Positions 7,309 through 15,913 of a stretch of DNA of 64,000 bases are shown here, in pieces. The translations under genes and the position numbers were made by a program. A model generated the notes under the pieces. It was not told where the DNA came from. It was given only the letters and a program-made list of their open reading frames with translations, and ran no database searches. Source of the stretch: Sinomonas humi (GTDB lineage: Bacteria > Actinomycetota > Actinomycetes > Actinomycetales > Micrococcaceae); contig NZ_JTDL01000082.1 of NCBI RefSeq assembly GCF_000802235.1, positions 124,001 through 188,000 of the forward strand, written 5' to 3'. The stretch's first letter is position 1; every line of letters starts with the position of its first letter.

Positions 7309-9374
7309 GGGCGCTCCTCCAAGGGACTCGAATAGCGGCGCTCGGACAGTTGCCCGAGCATTTCGTTGTACGCCTCGAAACTCTCGTCGAGCCCCGAGTC
7401 GAGGTGCCGGTCGAGGCGCTTCGTCTCGCGGCGGTCCTGCCGCGCCCACTGGGTGAGGAGCGCGAAGACGACGACGAGCAGCGGCAGTTCGCCCGCGGCC
7501 CAGGCGATGCCGCCGCCGGTGTACTGGTCGGAGTGCAGGTCGGGCCACCACGGGCGGGTGAGCCACTGGTAGAACTCCTGGGCGATCACGCTCGTGCTCG
7601 TCATGACGATCACGCCGAAGAACGCGTGGAACGGCATCGCCGCGAGCACGAGGCCGAGCTTGCCGAGATGGGGTATCGGACGCGGCGGCTTGTCGACGCC
7701 GATCACGAGGCTGTAGAAGAGGTAGCCCACGATCAGGAGGTGCACATTGAACAGCTGATGGGCCCAGTGGTAGCGCATCGCCTGCTCGAAGATCGGGGTG
7801 AAGTACAGCACGTAGTACGAGCCGATGAACTCCACGAAGACCCACAGCGGATTGTTCAGGTGCTGGAGCAGTGGCCAGTGCAGGATTGCCTTGACCCACT
7901 CGTGGGGACCCGGAGCGCGGCCCGGCGCGGCCGCCGTCGTGGCCCGAAGCGCAAGCGTGAACGGGCCGCCGAGGACCAGCAGCACCGGGCAGAGCATGTT
8001 CAGGCTCATATGCAGGATCATGTGGAGGCTGAACGAGGCGTCAGCATATTTGCCGAGGCCAGACGAAGTCGTCAGCACCACGGCGAGCCAACCCAGAAGC
8101 CACGCGATCGTGCGCCCCAGCGGCCAATGATCCCCGCGTCGACGCAGGCGCGCGACGGCGAAGAGGTACAGCCCCGACCCCAGGACGGACATGACGAAGA
8201 AGAACGTGTTGAGGCGCCAGTCGAAGGCCAGCACCGCTAGCGTGGGGGTCGCGTTCACGTCGTAGCCGAAGAACAGCTGCATGATCGACGTCGGCGCGAA
8301 GTAGTTGGGCGGCGGGACGCGGGACATCGCGATTTCGAGCCCGCCCATCGCGGCCATGAGGACGACGGCGACAACGCCCGTGTGGCGCATCCTCGCCCGC
8401 GCCTCGCGCACGTCTGCGCCCGGCAGCCCTCGCAGACGCAGCTGCAGTGCCCCGAGAGCCGCCAAGAGGACGAACCACGCGGTCAGGAGCCAACCCGTGG
8501 CGCTCGCAAAGGGCGCGGACCCGTCGAGGAAGAACCAGGCCTCAACGCCGCCGAAGAGCGCCATCATTCCCCAGCAGACCGCCGCGACGCGCCGGTAGCG
8601 CTGGATCGTCTGGCCCCAGATCGCCTTGCGCTTCAGGAGTCGGTGCGTCAGGACTGCCGTCACGCCGAAGAACACGGTTTCGGCCGGGACTGCGTAGATG
8701 GCGGCGTCGCTGCCGAAGTCATGGTTCGGGCCAACGAGCACCTGGGTGACGAGCACGGGACCGAGGACGCCCGCGAACGCGATCACCAGCAGCGCGAGGC
8801 CGGCGGCCCAGTGCCGCGCCAGGCGGAGCCCTACGAGGACTGCGAGAGCGCACAGGCTCGTGACGATCCAGGCACCCGGGAGGTAGGAGGCCTGGATGAG
8901 GTAGGTGAACGCACCGGGGTCGAAGACATGGGTGACGGCATAGCCGTTCGAGTCCGCGCCGTCGACGGCGATGAGGGCAAGGGAGGTTACGAGCCACACG
9001 GCTGACGACCACGTCACGAGCCGTGCGTCCGCGGGGTCGGCCCGGGGCGCGCGCAGCTCCCCCGGACGTCCCCGGAGGAACGCGGCCTGGAACAGGCCCC
9101 CGACGCACAGGGCCGAGGCCGCCCACGCGACCACGTGGAGGAGGGTACTGGCGACGGCCGTGCCGATCCCCGGGAAGTCGCGGCTCAGCTCACGGTAGGG
9201 CGCCGCACCGAGCATGAGCGCCGTTGCGAGTGCGATTGCCGAAGGGATGATTGCGCTCCACCAGAGGTGGCCCCCTGAAGGAGCCGGGCGCTGGACCGAA
9301 GCAGGTGCCTTGGAAGCCATCGCGGGCCACTCTACATGATGTAGAAGAGGCTTTTCTGGGAAAGGACGGGTCAT
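7305..9374 (-). CDS. CopD-CtaG fusion: copper import/cytochrome oxidase assembly membrane protein
   Basis: A 689-residue protein with many membrane segments. The N-terminal half resembles the CopD copper-resistance family. The C-terminal half is CtaG/caa3 assembly-like, with HMILHMSLNMLCPVLLVLGGP, then a helix near GSYYVLYFTPIFEQAMRYHWAHQ, and conserved His residues. Such fusions are common in actinobacteria and are thought to bring copper to the oxidase. ATG 9374 has GAGGAG about six bases before it, ten bases after the ClC stop; ATG 9320 is an alternative. A 15-base palindrome at 9331-9345 lies between the two candidate starts. The gene is coupled to the Cu+ ATPase downstream. Confidence 0.86.
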   Translation of the reverse strand: MTRPFPEKPLLHHVEWPAMASKAPASVQRPAPSGGHLWWSAIIPSAIALATALMLGAAPYRELSRDFPGIGTAVASTLLHVVAWAASALCVGGLFQAAFLRGRPGELRAPRADPADARLVTWSSAVWLVTSLALIAVDGADSNGYAVTHVFDPGAFTYLIQASYLPGAWIVTSLCALAVLVGLRLARHWAAGLALLVIAFAGVLGPVLVTQVLVGPNHDFGSDAAIYAVPAETVFFGVTAVLTHRLLKRKAIWGQTIQRYRRVAAVCWGMMALFGGVEAWFFLDGSAPFASATGWLLTAWFVLLAALGALQLRLRGLPGADVREARARMRHTGVVAVVLMAAMGGLEIAMSRVPPPNYFAPTSIMQLFFGYDVNATPTLAVLAFDWRLNTFFFVMSVLGSGLYLFAVARLRRRGDHWPLGRTIAWLLGWLAVVLTTSSGLGKYADASFSLHMILHMSLNMLCPVLLVLGGPFTLALRATTAAAPGRAPGPHEWVKAILHWPLLQHLNNPLWVFVEFIGSYYVLYFTPIFEQAMRYHWAHQLFNVHLLIVGYLFYSLVIGVDKPPRPIPHLGKLGLVLAAMPFHAFFGVIVMTSTSVIAQEFYQWLTRPWWPDLHSDQYTGGGIAWAAGELPLLVVVFALLTQWARQDRRETKRLDRHLDSGLDESFEAYNEMLGQLSERRYSSPLEERP
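9331..9345. promoter_or_regulatory. Palindrome TCTACAT-G-ATGTAGA, BlaI/CopY-like operator candidate
   Basis: A perfect seven-base inverted repeat around a single G. It contains TACA and TGTA half-sites three bases apart, close to the TACA-N2-TGTA boxes of CopY/BlaI repressors. It lies inside the first codons of the CopD-CtaG gene if ATG 9374 is used, or 11 bases upstream of the alternative start 9320. A BlaI/CopY-type gene is encoded 4.4 kb away beside other copper genes. The link is inferred. Confidence 0.45.
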
Positions 9375-9384
9375 AGGGAGCTCC

Positions 9385-11154
9385 TCACGAAGCGGCGACG
9401 AGCCGGTGCAGGACGTGCTCGGTGCTGAGCCATCCGCACAGGTGCCCGTCGGTATCGATCACTGGGAGACCATCCGTCTCCCCTGCGGCCAAGACCGCCT
9501 CGACGGCGGATTCGAGTCCTTCGTCACGCCCCAGGGCAGCCGCGGCCTGAGCAAGCGCCCCGACGGTAAGGCGGTCGGCGTCGTCCTCGTTCTCGAGGCC
9601 GGCGGCAAGCGTGGCGGGAGTGATGACGCCGGTGAGCCTGCCCATCGCGTCGACCACCGGGAGTGCACCGTTTGCCTCGAGGAGCCGCCTGCCGGCCTCC
9701 CGCGCCGAGAGGGTTTCGACCACCGGCTGCGGAGCCTCCCCCATGGCCTGGGCGACGGTGTGCCCCTCGAGCACCGCCCTGCCCCTTGCGGGTGCGGAGA
9801 TGTCGACGCCCCGACGGAGCAGCTTGCGGGTGTAGATGGTGTCGCCGCTGATCAGGGCGGACAGGGCTGTGGCGACCAGGACGGCAAGGAGGAGCGGGAG
9901 GATGAGCGAGTACTCACCACTGAGCTCGAAGATGATCAGGCCTGCGGTGATCGCCGCCCTGGTCGAGCCGGCGAACACCGCGCCCATGCCGACCAAGGCG
10001 AACGCCCCCGCGTCTCCGGCCAACGACGGGAACAGGAGTGCGACGGCCTGGCCGAACGCCGCTCCCGCGGTCGCCCCGACGAAGAGGGAGGGCGCGAAGA
10101 CTCCCCCGGAGCCGCCGACCCCGATGGTCAGGCTTGTGGCGAGGATCTTCGCCGCCCCCAGGACCAGGAGGAAGCCGAGCGCGTAGTGGCCCAGGACGCT
10201 GTTCTCGAGCACCGGGTAACCGACGCCGTACATCTGCGGCAGGGCCAGGAGCAGGCACCCCAGGAGCAGTCCGCCCAGTGCGGGGCGAAGCCACTCGGGT
10301 CCGCGCCAGAGCCAGTCGCATACGTCCTCGACCGCGTAGAGGATCTTCGAGAAGAGGACTCCGATCCCCCCAGCCACGAGGCCGAGCAGGGCGAACAGGA
10401 GCATCTCGGCGGGGTTCGAGACCGTGAACGCCGGCAGTTGCAGGAAGGGGTAGTTGCCCAACAGCGCGCGTCCGACCACGGAAGCGGCGATCGAGGAGAG
10501 CATGACGGCGGCGAACGAGCGCGCGGCGAAGTCCCGCAGGATCAACTCGAGCGCGAAGAACACGCCAGCGATCGGGGCGTTGAAGGTCGCGGCGATGCCA
10601 CCGGCGGCCCCGCAGGCCACAAGGGTGCGCAGCTGAGCTTCCGAGGAGCCAGCCAGCGTGCCGAGGCGTGAGCCCAGCGCCGAGCCGATCTGTACGATCG
10701 GCCCCTCGCGGCCCACCGACCCGCCCGATCCGATGGTGAGCGCCGAGGCGAGCGCCTTGACGACGGCGACGCGTCCCTTGATCCGCCCTCCCTTGCGGGC
10801 GACGGCGTACATCACCTCCGGGACGCCGTGGCCCCTCGCCTCGCGGGCAAAGAAGTGGACGAGCGGTCCATAGATCAGGCCGCCTACTGCGGGGGCGAAG
10901 ATCACGAACGCCGGACCGAGCCAGGGGACCCAGTGGTTCGCGGGATGGCCTTGGGTCCCGGCATAGTCAGCGGCACCCGAGAACAGTTGGGTGGCTCCGA
11001 CGATGAGCCAGCGGAATGCGACAGCGGCAAGGCCGGCGCCGAGGCCCACGATCACGGAAAGGAGTACAAGCGGCAGCGACCCTACCCCGAGCCGCTCACC
11101 CACGCCCCGGCCGAGAGCTCTGATTCTGGAACCGCGGACGGCGGCAGACGGCAC
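9385..11154 (-). CDS. ClC-family chloride channel/transporter with C-terminal CBS domains
   Basis: A 589-residue membrane protein. It shows the ClC selectivity-filter motifs GSGGSVGREGPIVQIG, GAAGGIAATFNAPIAGVFFALE and GVGGSGGVFAPSLFVGA, followed by a pair of CBS modules in the last 120 residues (LPVVDAMGRLTGVI and LPVIDTDGHLCGWLS). CBS pairs usually bind adenine nucleotides and gate transport. The GREGP glutamate is present, as in Cl-/H+ exchangers and in gated channels. GTG 11154 has AGGAG eight bases upstream; an extension of 16 codons is possible. It diverges from the MarR gene, with a TGCA dyad between them. Confidence 0.92.
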   Translation of the reverse strand: MPSAAVRGSRIRALGRGVGERLGVGSLPLVLLSVIVGLGAGLAAVAFRWLIVGATQLFSGAADYAGTQGHPANHWVPWLGPAFVIFAPAVGGLIYGPLVHFFAREARGHGVPEVMYAVARKGGRIKGRVAVVKALASALTIGSGGSVGREGPIVQIGSALGSRLGTLAGSSEAQLRTLVACGAAGGIAATFNAPIAGVFFALELILRDFAARSFAAVMLSSIAASVVGRALLGNYPFLQLPAFTVSNPAEMLLFALLGLVAGGIGVLFSKILYAVEDVCDWLWRGPEWLRPALGGLLLGCLLLALPQMYGVGYPVLENSVLGHYALGFLLVLGAAKILATSLTIGVGGSGGVFAPSLFVGATAGAAFGQAVALLFPSLAGDAGAFALVGMGAVFAGSTRAAITAGLIIFELSGEYSLILPLLLAVLVATALSALISGDTIYTRKLLRRGVDISAPARGRAVLEGHTVAQAMGEAPQPVVETLSAREAGRRLLEANGALPVVDAMGRLTGVITPATLAAGLENEDDADRLTVGALAQAAAALGRDEGLESAVEAVLAAGETDGLPVIDTDGHLCGWLSTEHVLHRLVAAS

Positions 11155-11185
11155 AGGAAAAGCTCCTAAGCTGTAAAGTGACAAT

Positions 11186-11202
11186 ATTTGCACGATGCAC
11201 AC
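11186..11202. promoter_or_regulatory. TGCA-N3-TGCA dyad between ClC and MarR genes
   Basis: ATTTGCACGATGCACAC contains TGCA-CGA-TGCA. Near copies occur on the minus strand at 15867-15884 (ATTTGCAGGATGCACAG, before the PBP gene) and, less exactly, at 13441-13458 (before the DUF4396 gene). The site in the divergent ClC/MarR gap is where a MarR regulator would bind to control itself and its neighbour. Confidence 0.45.
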
Positions 11203-11237
11203 GTTTGTAGAAGACCATAGCAGGGAAGGGGGCCTTT

Positions 11238-11726
11238 ATGTCACCTACGGGCCGTCAGGCACAGGGCAGCGGGGCCTACGACGAGGTCGAATCAGTCCTG
11301 CGAGCCTCACGCGCGCTGCTCGGCGTCGTCGCGCGGTCTGTCGCCGAGGCCCTCGAATCCGTCACACTCCCGCAGTTCCGGGTCTTGGTGGTCTTGGCGA
11401 GCTCGGGCCCGGTCCCCATCGGCATCCTCGCTGCCAAGCTCGGCAGTGTCCCCTCCACCTTCAGCCGCTTCCTCGATCGCATGGAGGACGCCGGTCTCGT
11501 GGCCCGGCAGCCAAGCCCGGACAGCCGGCGGGAAGTCCTCATCGCGCTTCAGCCAAAGGGCGCTGCAATAGTCGAAGAGGCTACTGAAAGACGCCGTCAG
11601 GCGATTGGCGAAATCCTTGAGCGCCTGGACAGGAACGAACGGGCAGCGATCCTCGCGGCTATGGACGACTTCTCCGCCGCAGCCGGCGAGCCCGCACCTG
11701 AGACGCTCCTGATCCTCGGCCTCTGA
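11238..11726 (+). CDS. MarR family transcriptional regulator
   Basis: A 162-residue winged-helix protein: a helical dimer segment (RASRALLGVVARSVAEALES), the core LPQFRVLVVLASSGPVPIGILAAKLGSVPSTFSRFLDRMEDAGLV and the wing QPSPDSRREVLIALQPKG, all typical of MarR. ATG 11238 follows GGAAGGGGG. It diverges from the ClC gene, and a TGCA dyad in the gap is a likely operator. Related dyads upstream of the DUF4396 and PBP genes suggest a small local regulon. The ligand is unknown. An IS5-type element lies 14 bases after its stop codon without disrupting it. Confidence 0.9.
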   Translation: MSPTGRQAQGSGAYDEVESVLRASRALLGVVARSVAEALESVTLPQFRVLVVLASSGPVPIGILAAKLGSVPSTFSRFLDRMEDAGLVARQPSPDSRREVLIALQPKGAAIVEEATERRRQAIGEILERLDRNERAAILAAMDDFSAAAGEPAPETLLILGL

Positions 11727-11739
11727 GTCCCTTCTGGGC

Positions 11740-12165
11740 CTAGGGCGTGTCTGATAAATGTCGCAGCCATGCGATCGTCGCGTTGAGGACAACGGCGGCG
11801 CGGTAGACGATTGCGAGCTTGTCGTAGCGGGTGGCCAGCCCTCGCCATTGCTTGAGGTGGCAGAAGCGGCGTTCGACGACGTTGCGGTTGCGGTAGTCGG
11901 CGGCGTCGAAGGCCGGTGGCCTGCCGCCTCGTGAGCCGCGGCGTTTGCGGTTGCCCTTCTGGTCATCGGGCTCGGGGATGACGGCCTTGATGTCCCTGGT
12001 GCGCAGGTGGGTGCGGATCGCTCGGGATGAGTAGGCCTTGTCCCCGCGCAGCGCATCCGGAACGGTCCGGGGTCGGCCGCCGCCGATGCGCACCACCTTC
12101 AAGGCCTCCAGGAGCGGCAGGAGCATCGGGGAATCGGCGGCCTGCCCGGGGGTGCAGGCGGTCAC
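11740..12165 (-). CDS. IS5-family transposase, second frame (ORF B)
   Basis: This frame supplies the second and third catalytic acids of the DDE transposase: GDKAYSS (Asp) and NVVERRFCHLKQWRGLATRYDK-like sequence (Glu). The frame is open further upstream to about 12275 (NYTNPAAEPPDHSVGRSRGGL) without a start, so it is probably made by ribosomal frameshifting from the preceding frame rather than from ATG 12165. The offset between the frames is +1 (equivalent to -2). Its last residues, HLSDTP, and the stop are encoded by the terminal inverted repeat. Confidence 0.85.
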   Translation of the reverse strand: MTACTPGQAADSPMLLPLLEALKVVRIGGGRPRTVPDALRGDKAYSSRAIRTHLRTRDIKAVIPEPDDQKGNRKRRGSRGGRPPAFDAADYRNRNVVERRFCHLKQWRGLATRYDKLAIVYRAAVVLNATIAWLRHLSDTP

Positions 12166-12686
12166 CAGGGGCAGGCCGTGCCCGTCGACGAGCTGGTGGA
12201 TCTTGGTGGTGAGGCCCCCGCGTGAGCGCCCGACCGAATGGTCAGGCGGCTCCGCGGCCGGATTCGTGTAGTTCGACGAAGCCCCCTGTGGTGCGGGCGA
12301 TGTTGGTCGCGTGCTGGTGGGCGCGGGCGATCGTAGAGTCCACGGACAGGCTCCAGTCGATCTTCCCGGCCGCGTCCGCGGCCGCCGTCAGACGGGACAG
12401 GACCCGGTCCCAGGTCCCGTCCCCGGCCAGGCGCCGGTGCCACGTCCACACCGTCTGCCACGGGCCGAACACCTCCGGCAGGTCACGCCAGGCGATCCCG
12501 CACCGGTACCGGTACACGATCCCCTCGACCATCGACCGGGCATCGGCGAACGGGCGCCCCTTCCGCCCCGTCGGACGAGGCAGCAGATCTTCGATCAGCG
12601 ACCACTGGGCATCGGAGAGCAACTGGAACCGAGACACGCCCTCAACGATTTCAGAGCAAACACCCGAATTTGTCAGACACGCCCTA
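11741..12686 (-). mobile_element. IS5-family insertion sequence (IS427-like), complete
   Basis: About 946 bases bounded by 18-base terminal inverted repeats that differ at one position: TAGGGCGTGTCTGATAAA (11741-11758) and the complement of 12669-12686. It carries two overlapping transposase frames, as in IS427-type members of IS5. The outermost bases make CTAG at both junctions, so a short target duplication (TA or CTAG) is possible but its length is not certain. It sits between the converging MarR and DUF4396 genes and breaks neither. Both ends and the catalytic residues look intact, so it may be active. Confidence 0.9.
12242..12637 (-). CDS. IS5-family transposase, first frame (ORF A)
   Basis: 131 residues starting MSRFQLLSDAQWSLIEDLLP, the usual IS5 N-terminus, through the DUF4096-like DNA-binding region (GIAWRDLPEVFGPWQTVWTWHRR) to the first catalytic acid in SLSVDSTIARAHQ. 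It ends ESGRGAA in one frame, while the neighbouring frame continues the IS5 sequence. The two overlap, as expected for a transposase expressed by programmed frameshift. The point of slippage was not identified. Confidence 0.87.
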   Translation of the reverse strand: MSRFQLLSDAQWSLIEDLLPRPTGRKGRPFADARSMVEGIVYRYRCGIAWRDLPEVFGPWQTVWTWHRRLAGDGTWDRVLSRLTAAADAAGKIDWSLSVDSTIARAHQHATNIARTTGGFVELHESGRGAA

Positions 12687-12707
12687 GCCCCTCCAGACGC
12701 TCGCCGC

Positions 12708-13409
12708 TCACATGGCCTCCTTGACGCCCCTGCGGATCAGCCAGACGTTGGCGGGCCAGGCCGTGGCGAAACCGATCACCATGCCGATCTGCATGAGGAA
12801 CCAGTAGACCGGCGAGTCGGGGTGGAGATGGGGCCCCGGGAAGAACACGAAGGACATGAGGGCCATCCACCCGAATAGGCCGACCTCGAACGCCGTCAGG
12901 GACAGGACGTCTGCCTTGGCCGCGGCGATGATCCCCTCCCTCATGCCGAGGCCCCGCATCGGGGCAATCGCGAAGTACTGGAAGGCAAGGCCAAGGGCGA
13001 CAGCGAGGATGTAGTCCCCGATGTATTCGCTCCACAGCGACGCCCCGGCGATGCTGAACCCGAGGACGAAGACCAGGGTTTCGGCGACGATGTCCCCCAG
13101 CGTGCACCCCGCACCGCAGTGGCTGACCCCGACGGCGACAGTAGCCCACTCGGGCTTCTCGGGCGGGTGCTTGCGGCCCCTGCGCTCGAGCCAGCGCCTG
13201 CTGGTCGGGCGCCCGAACCTCCAATACCCCCATAGGCCCACCGGGCCAAAGTAGAGCGCCGTCACCGGCCAGACCGCCTCCATGACGGGCATCTTGAGCC
13301 GGTGGCCCCTCACGTAGATGTCGGCCGCGATCACGGCAGCGCTGACGAATGCGACGGCCAAGCTGAGCCAGGCCAGGACGGTGAGCCACTGCGGCACGCC
13401 GGGACTCAC
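12708..13409 (-). CDS. DUF4396 domain membrane protein
   Basis: A 233-residue protein with about six hydrophobic segments. The central motif SHCGAGCTLGDIVAE, with a His and two Cys near a membrane helix, is the hallmark of the DUF4396 family. The Cys/His set suggests metal or thiol chemistry, but no function is established. GTG 13409 has GAGGG seven bases before it. An ATTTGCA-type motif lies 32 bases upstream of the start, resembling the dyad at the MarR gene. The IS5 element ends 21 bases beyond its stop. Confidence 0.8.
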   Translation of the reverse strand: MSPGVPQWLTVLAWLSLAVAFVSAAVIAADIYVRGHRLKMPVMEAVWPVTALYFGPVGLWGYWRFGRPTSRRWLERRGRKHPPEKPEWATVAVGVSHCGAGCTLGDIVAETLVFVLGFSIAGASLWSEYIGDYILAVALGLAFQYFAIAPMRGLGMREGIIAAAKADVLSLTAFEVGLFGWMALMSFVFFPGPHLHPDSPVYWFLMQIGMVIGFATAWPANVWLIRRGVKEAM

Positions 13410-13440
13410 GGCGTCGCCCTCGAAGACGGCTCCTTCTCTT

Positions 13441-13458
13441 TGCTGCCAATCTGCAAAT
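13441..13458. promoter_or_regulatory. Imperfect TGCA-type dyad upstream of the DUF4396 gene
   Basis: Read on the minus strand, ATTTGCAGATTGGCAGC resembles the MarR-gap site, with TGCA-N3-TGgCA. It is 32 bases upstream of GTG 13409 and is preceded by GTAACA, as is the copy at the PBP gene. A weaker match than the other two. Confidence 0.3.
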
Positions 13459-13534
13459 AATGCATGTTACATGGTTCCCCGGCTCGGCGATCGGGAAACC
13501 AGAAGCGACGGCTCGAGAGGCCGCGCGGCCTCCC

Positions 13535-15811
13535 TCAGCCCTTGCCCTTTGCCTTGCCTCTGCCGCTCCGGGCGGGCGGCGCGGGGCTGGCTGGAGGCTG
13601 AACACTCAAGCCGCTTCCGGATTGGTGGGCTGGCTGCTGTTTCGGCGCGGCCGCGCCCGTGATGAGGTTCTGGGGCGGCGGATCGAAGTTCCCGTGGTCG
13701 TAGTACGCGTACGCATGCTGCATGTACTGGGCCCATTGCGGGCCAGCGATGTAGGCGCCGTCGACGACGGGATAGAAGTGTCCGTTGACCGTCAGGTTGC
13801 GTCCGAGCCTGGCTGTGGAGTTGAAGGGATCGCCGAAGAACGAGGCCGTGGCCAGGCCCTTGGTGTATCCGACGACCCAGGTCTGGTTGTTGTACTGGTT
13901 GGTGCCGGTCTTCATCGCGTCCGGGACGCCGAGCTTCTCGGGAATGAGCAGGCCTGAGCCCTTGGTCACGACATCCTGGAGGACGTTCGTCGCCGCCTGA
14001 GCGACCCCGGGCTTGAGGGCGTTCGCCTGACAGCTCTGGTTCTGGCCGCCGATCTTCTTGCCGTGGGCGTCGTCAACCTCCGTGATGGAGATCGGCGTGC
14101 AGTACGTCCCGTCGGCGTCGAAGGTGGCGAAGGCGTTGGCCATCGTCAGCGGGGCGACATTCTCGCCGCCGAGGAGGTTGCCGAGGGTGGAGAGGTTGAG
14201 TTTGTCCCCGGCCTTGTCGCCCTTGTGCAGCCCGAGGGCATCTGCCGCGCGCTGGATGTCGCAGAAGTCGTTCAGGCCGGCCGCGGAGGCGAAGGTTGCG
14301 GTGTTGATCGACTGGGCGATGCCCTCCCTCACGGTCATCGGCCGGTACCAGCCGGGCTCGTCGTTCTGGAGGTCATTGGTCGCTCCCTGGCCGACCTCGG
14401 CGTCGTCGTACGCGCCGGTGACCTTGGTGCAGGTGTCCCGCCAGGGATAGTTCAGGGGGTACACGCGCCGGGACGCGTCCACGACCTGGTTGGTGGGCTT
14501 GCCCTCGTCCAGCCAGGCGGCCAGGGTCACGGGCTTGAGGGTCGAGCCGGGCTGCATGCCCCCCACCCCGCCGAGCGGGTTGCCGTTGGCGTCGGCGCTG
14601 TCGACGTTGAAGTTGTAGCTCGTGACGAAGTCGGTGCCCTGGCCGGCGAGCTCGCGGGAATTCTGCGCCATGGCTAGGATCTTCCCCGTTCCGGGCTGGA
14701 CCGTCACGAGAGAGGTTCCCCACTTGTCCGGGTGCGGCCCGGTCGTGGCGTCGACCTGCTGCTGGGCCGGCCCCTGCAGACGGGGGTCGAGCGTCGTCTT
14801 GATCGTCAGCCCTCCGCTCGTGACCCGCTGGACCCTGTCCTTGGCGGTGGCCCCGTACGCGGGGTCGTTCTCGACCTGGTGCAGGACGAAGTCGCAGAAG
14901 TACGGGGCTTGCGCCGCATACTGGCAGCCCTGCCTGGGCGGGTTCAGCTTGAGCGCGAGAGGGGCCTTGACGGCCGCGTCGTGCTGGGCCTTGTCGATGT
15001 ACCCGTGCTCGAGCATCGCGTCCAGCACGAGATTCCGTCGGGCGACCGCCCTGTCGGGGTAGGCGGTCGGGTCGTAGTAGCCCGGCCCGTTCACCAGGCC
15101 CGCGAGCAGGGCCGCTTGGGGCAGGTTCAGGTCCTTCGCGTCCTCCGAGAAGAAGTACTGGGCCGCGGCCTGGACCCCGTAGGCATTGCCGCTGAAAGGG
15201 GCGATGTTCAGGTAGCCCTGGAGGATCTGGTCCTTGGACTCCTGCTGCTCCAGACCGATCGCGAGCTTCATCTCTCGAAGCTTGTCCCCGATCGTCTTGT
15301 CGCCGTTGAGGACCACGTCCGAGCCCTTGCCCTGGGCGACGAGGTCCTCATTGAGCACGTTCGTCACATACTGCTGGGTCAGCGTCGAGGCGCCCTGACG
15401 GCCCCCGCCCGCATCAACCGTGAGGGCGCGCAGGATTCCCATGGGGTCGATGCCGCCATGCTGGTAGAAGCGGTAGTCCTCGATCGCGACGATCGCGTTG
15501 CGCATGTTCATCGACATCTGGCTCAAAGGCACATCGGTGCGGTTCTCGGTGAACAGGGTCGCGATCAGCGAACCATCTGAGGCCAGGACCCGGGTCACCT
15601 GCGCTGGCGGTGTGACCTTCAGATCGCTCGGCAGGCTGTCGAAGAACTGCACGGAGCCGTTGGCCGCTGCTGCCGAAGCGGCGACTGCGGGTGACATGAG
15701 GCCCGCCACCAGAACGCCGCACACCGAGCTGACCGCCACGAGCGCGAGCAGCTTCCCGAGAGCTAAGGCGACGCTCACGGGCCACTTCCTGCCGGGGGCT
15801 TCCTTGCTCAT
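13535..15811 (-). CDS. Class A penicillin-binding protein (glycosyltransferase/transpeptidase)
   Basis: A 758-residue cell-wall synthase. A membrane anchor spans about residues 15-40. The GT51 transglycosylase domain has EDYRFYQHGG (Glu111) and GASTLTQQYVTN. The transpeptidase domain has STLKP (SxxK, Ser near 422), SINTATFAS (SxN) and KTGTNQYNNQ (KTG). The tail is Pro/Lys-rich. It polymerises lipid II glycan and crosslinks the stem peptides outside the membrane. ATG 15811 has GGAG seven bases before it. A TGCA dyad lies 56 bases upstream. No PASTA repeats are present, unlike some actinobacterial PBPs. Confidence 0.93.
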   Translation of the reverse strand: MSKEAPGRKWPVSVALALGKLLALVAVSSVCGVLVAGLMSPAVAASAAAANGSVQFFDSLPSDLKVTPPAQVTRVLASDGSLIATLFTENRTDVPLSQMSMNMRNAIVAIEDYRFYQHGGIDPMGILRALTVDAGGGRQGASTLTQQYVTNVLNEDLVAQGKGSDVVLNGDKTIGDKLREMKLAIGLEQQESKDQILQGYLNIAPFSGNAYGVQAAAQYFFSEDAKDLNLPQAALLAGLVNGPGYYDPTAYPDRAVARRNLVLDAMLEHGYIDKAQHDAAVKAPLALKLNPPRQGCQYAAQAPYFCDFVLHQVENDPAYGATAKDRVQRVTSGGLTIKTTLDPRLQGPAQQQVDATTGPHPDKWGTSLVTVQPGTGKILAMAQNSRELAGQGTDFVTSYNFNVDSADANGNPLGGVGGMQPGSTLKPVTLAAWLDEGKPTNQVVDASRRVYPLNYPWRDTCTKVTGAYDDAEVGQGATNDLQNDEPGWYRPMTVREGIAQSINTATFASAAGLNDFCDIQRAADALGLHKGDKAGDKLNLSTLGNLLGGENVAPLTMANAFATFDADGTYCTPISITEVDDAHGKKIGGQNQSCQANALKPGVAQAATNVLQDVVTKGSGLLIPEKLGVPDAMKTGTNQYNNQTWVVGYTKGLATASFFGDPFNSTARLGRNLTVNGHFYPVVDGAYIAGPQWAQYMQHAYAYYDHGNFDPPPQNLITGAAAPKQQPAHQSGSGLSVQPPASPAPPARSGRGKAKGKG

Positions 15812-15866
15812 GGTCGGGCTCCGATCTGGTGTCGAGAGTTGTGAGCGTCGGTCGTCGGGATCGACT

Positions 15867-15884
15867 ACTGTGCATCCTGCAAAT
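15867..15884. promoter_or_regulatory. TGCA-N3-TGCA dyad upstream of the PBP gene
   Basis: On the minus strand this reads ATTTGCAGGATGCACAGT, nearly identical over 15 bases to the site between the ClC and MarR genes. It lies 56 bases before the PBP start, a normal distance for a promoter-overlapping operator. Confidence 0.42.
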
Positions 15885-15913
15885 GTTGTTACCCTACACC
15901 GGTTCCCGTTCCC

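Noticed and set aside
4996-7899. 967-codon version of the Cu+ ATPase
   Set aside because: The extra N-terminal residues are the CopD-CtaG gene read in another frame; GTG 7308 has a proper ribosome site.
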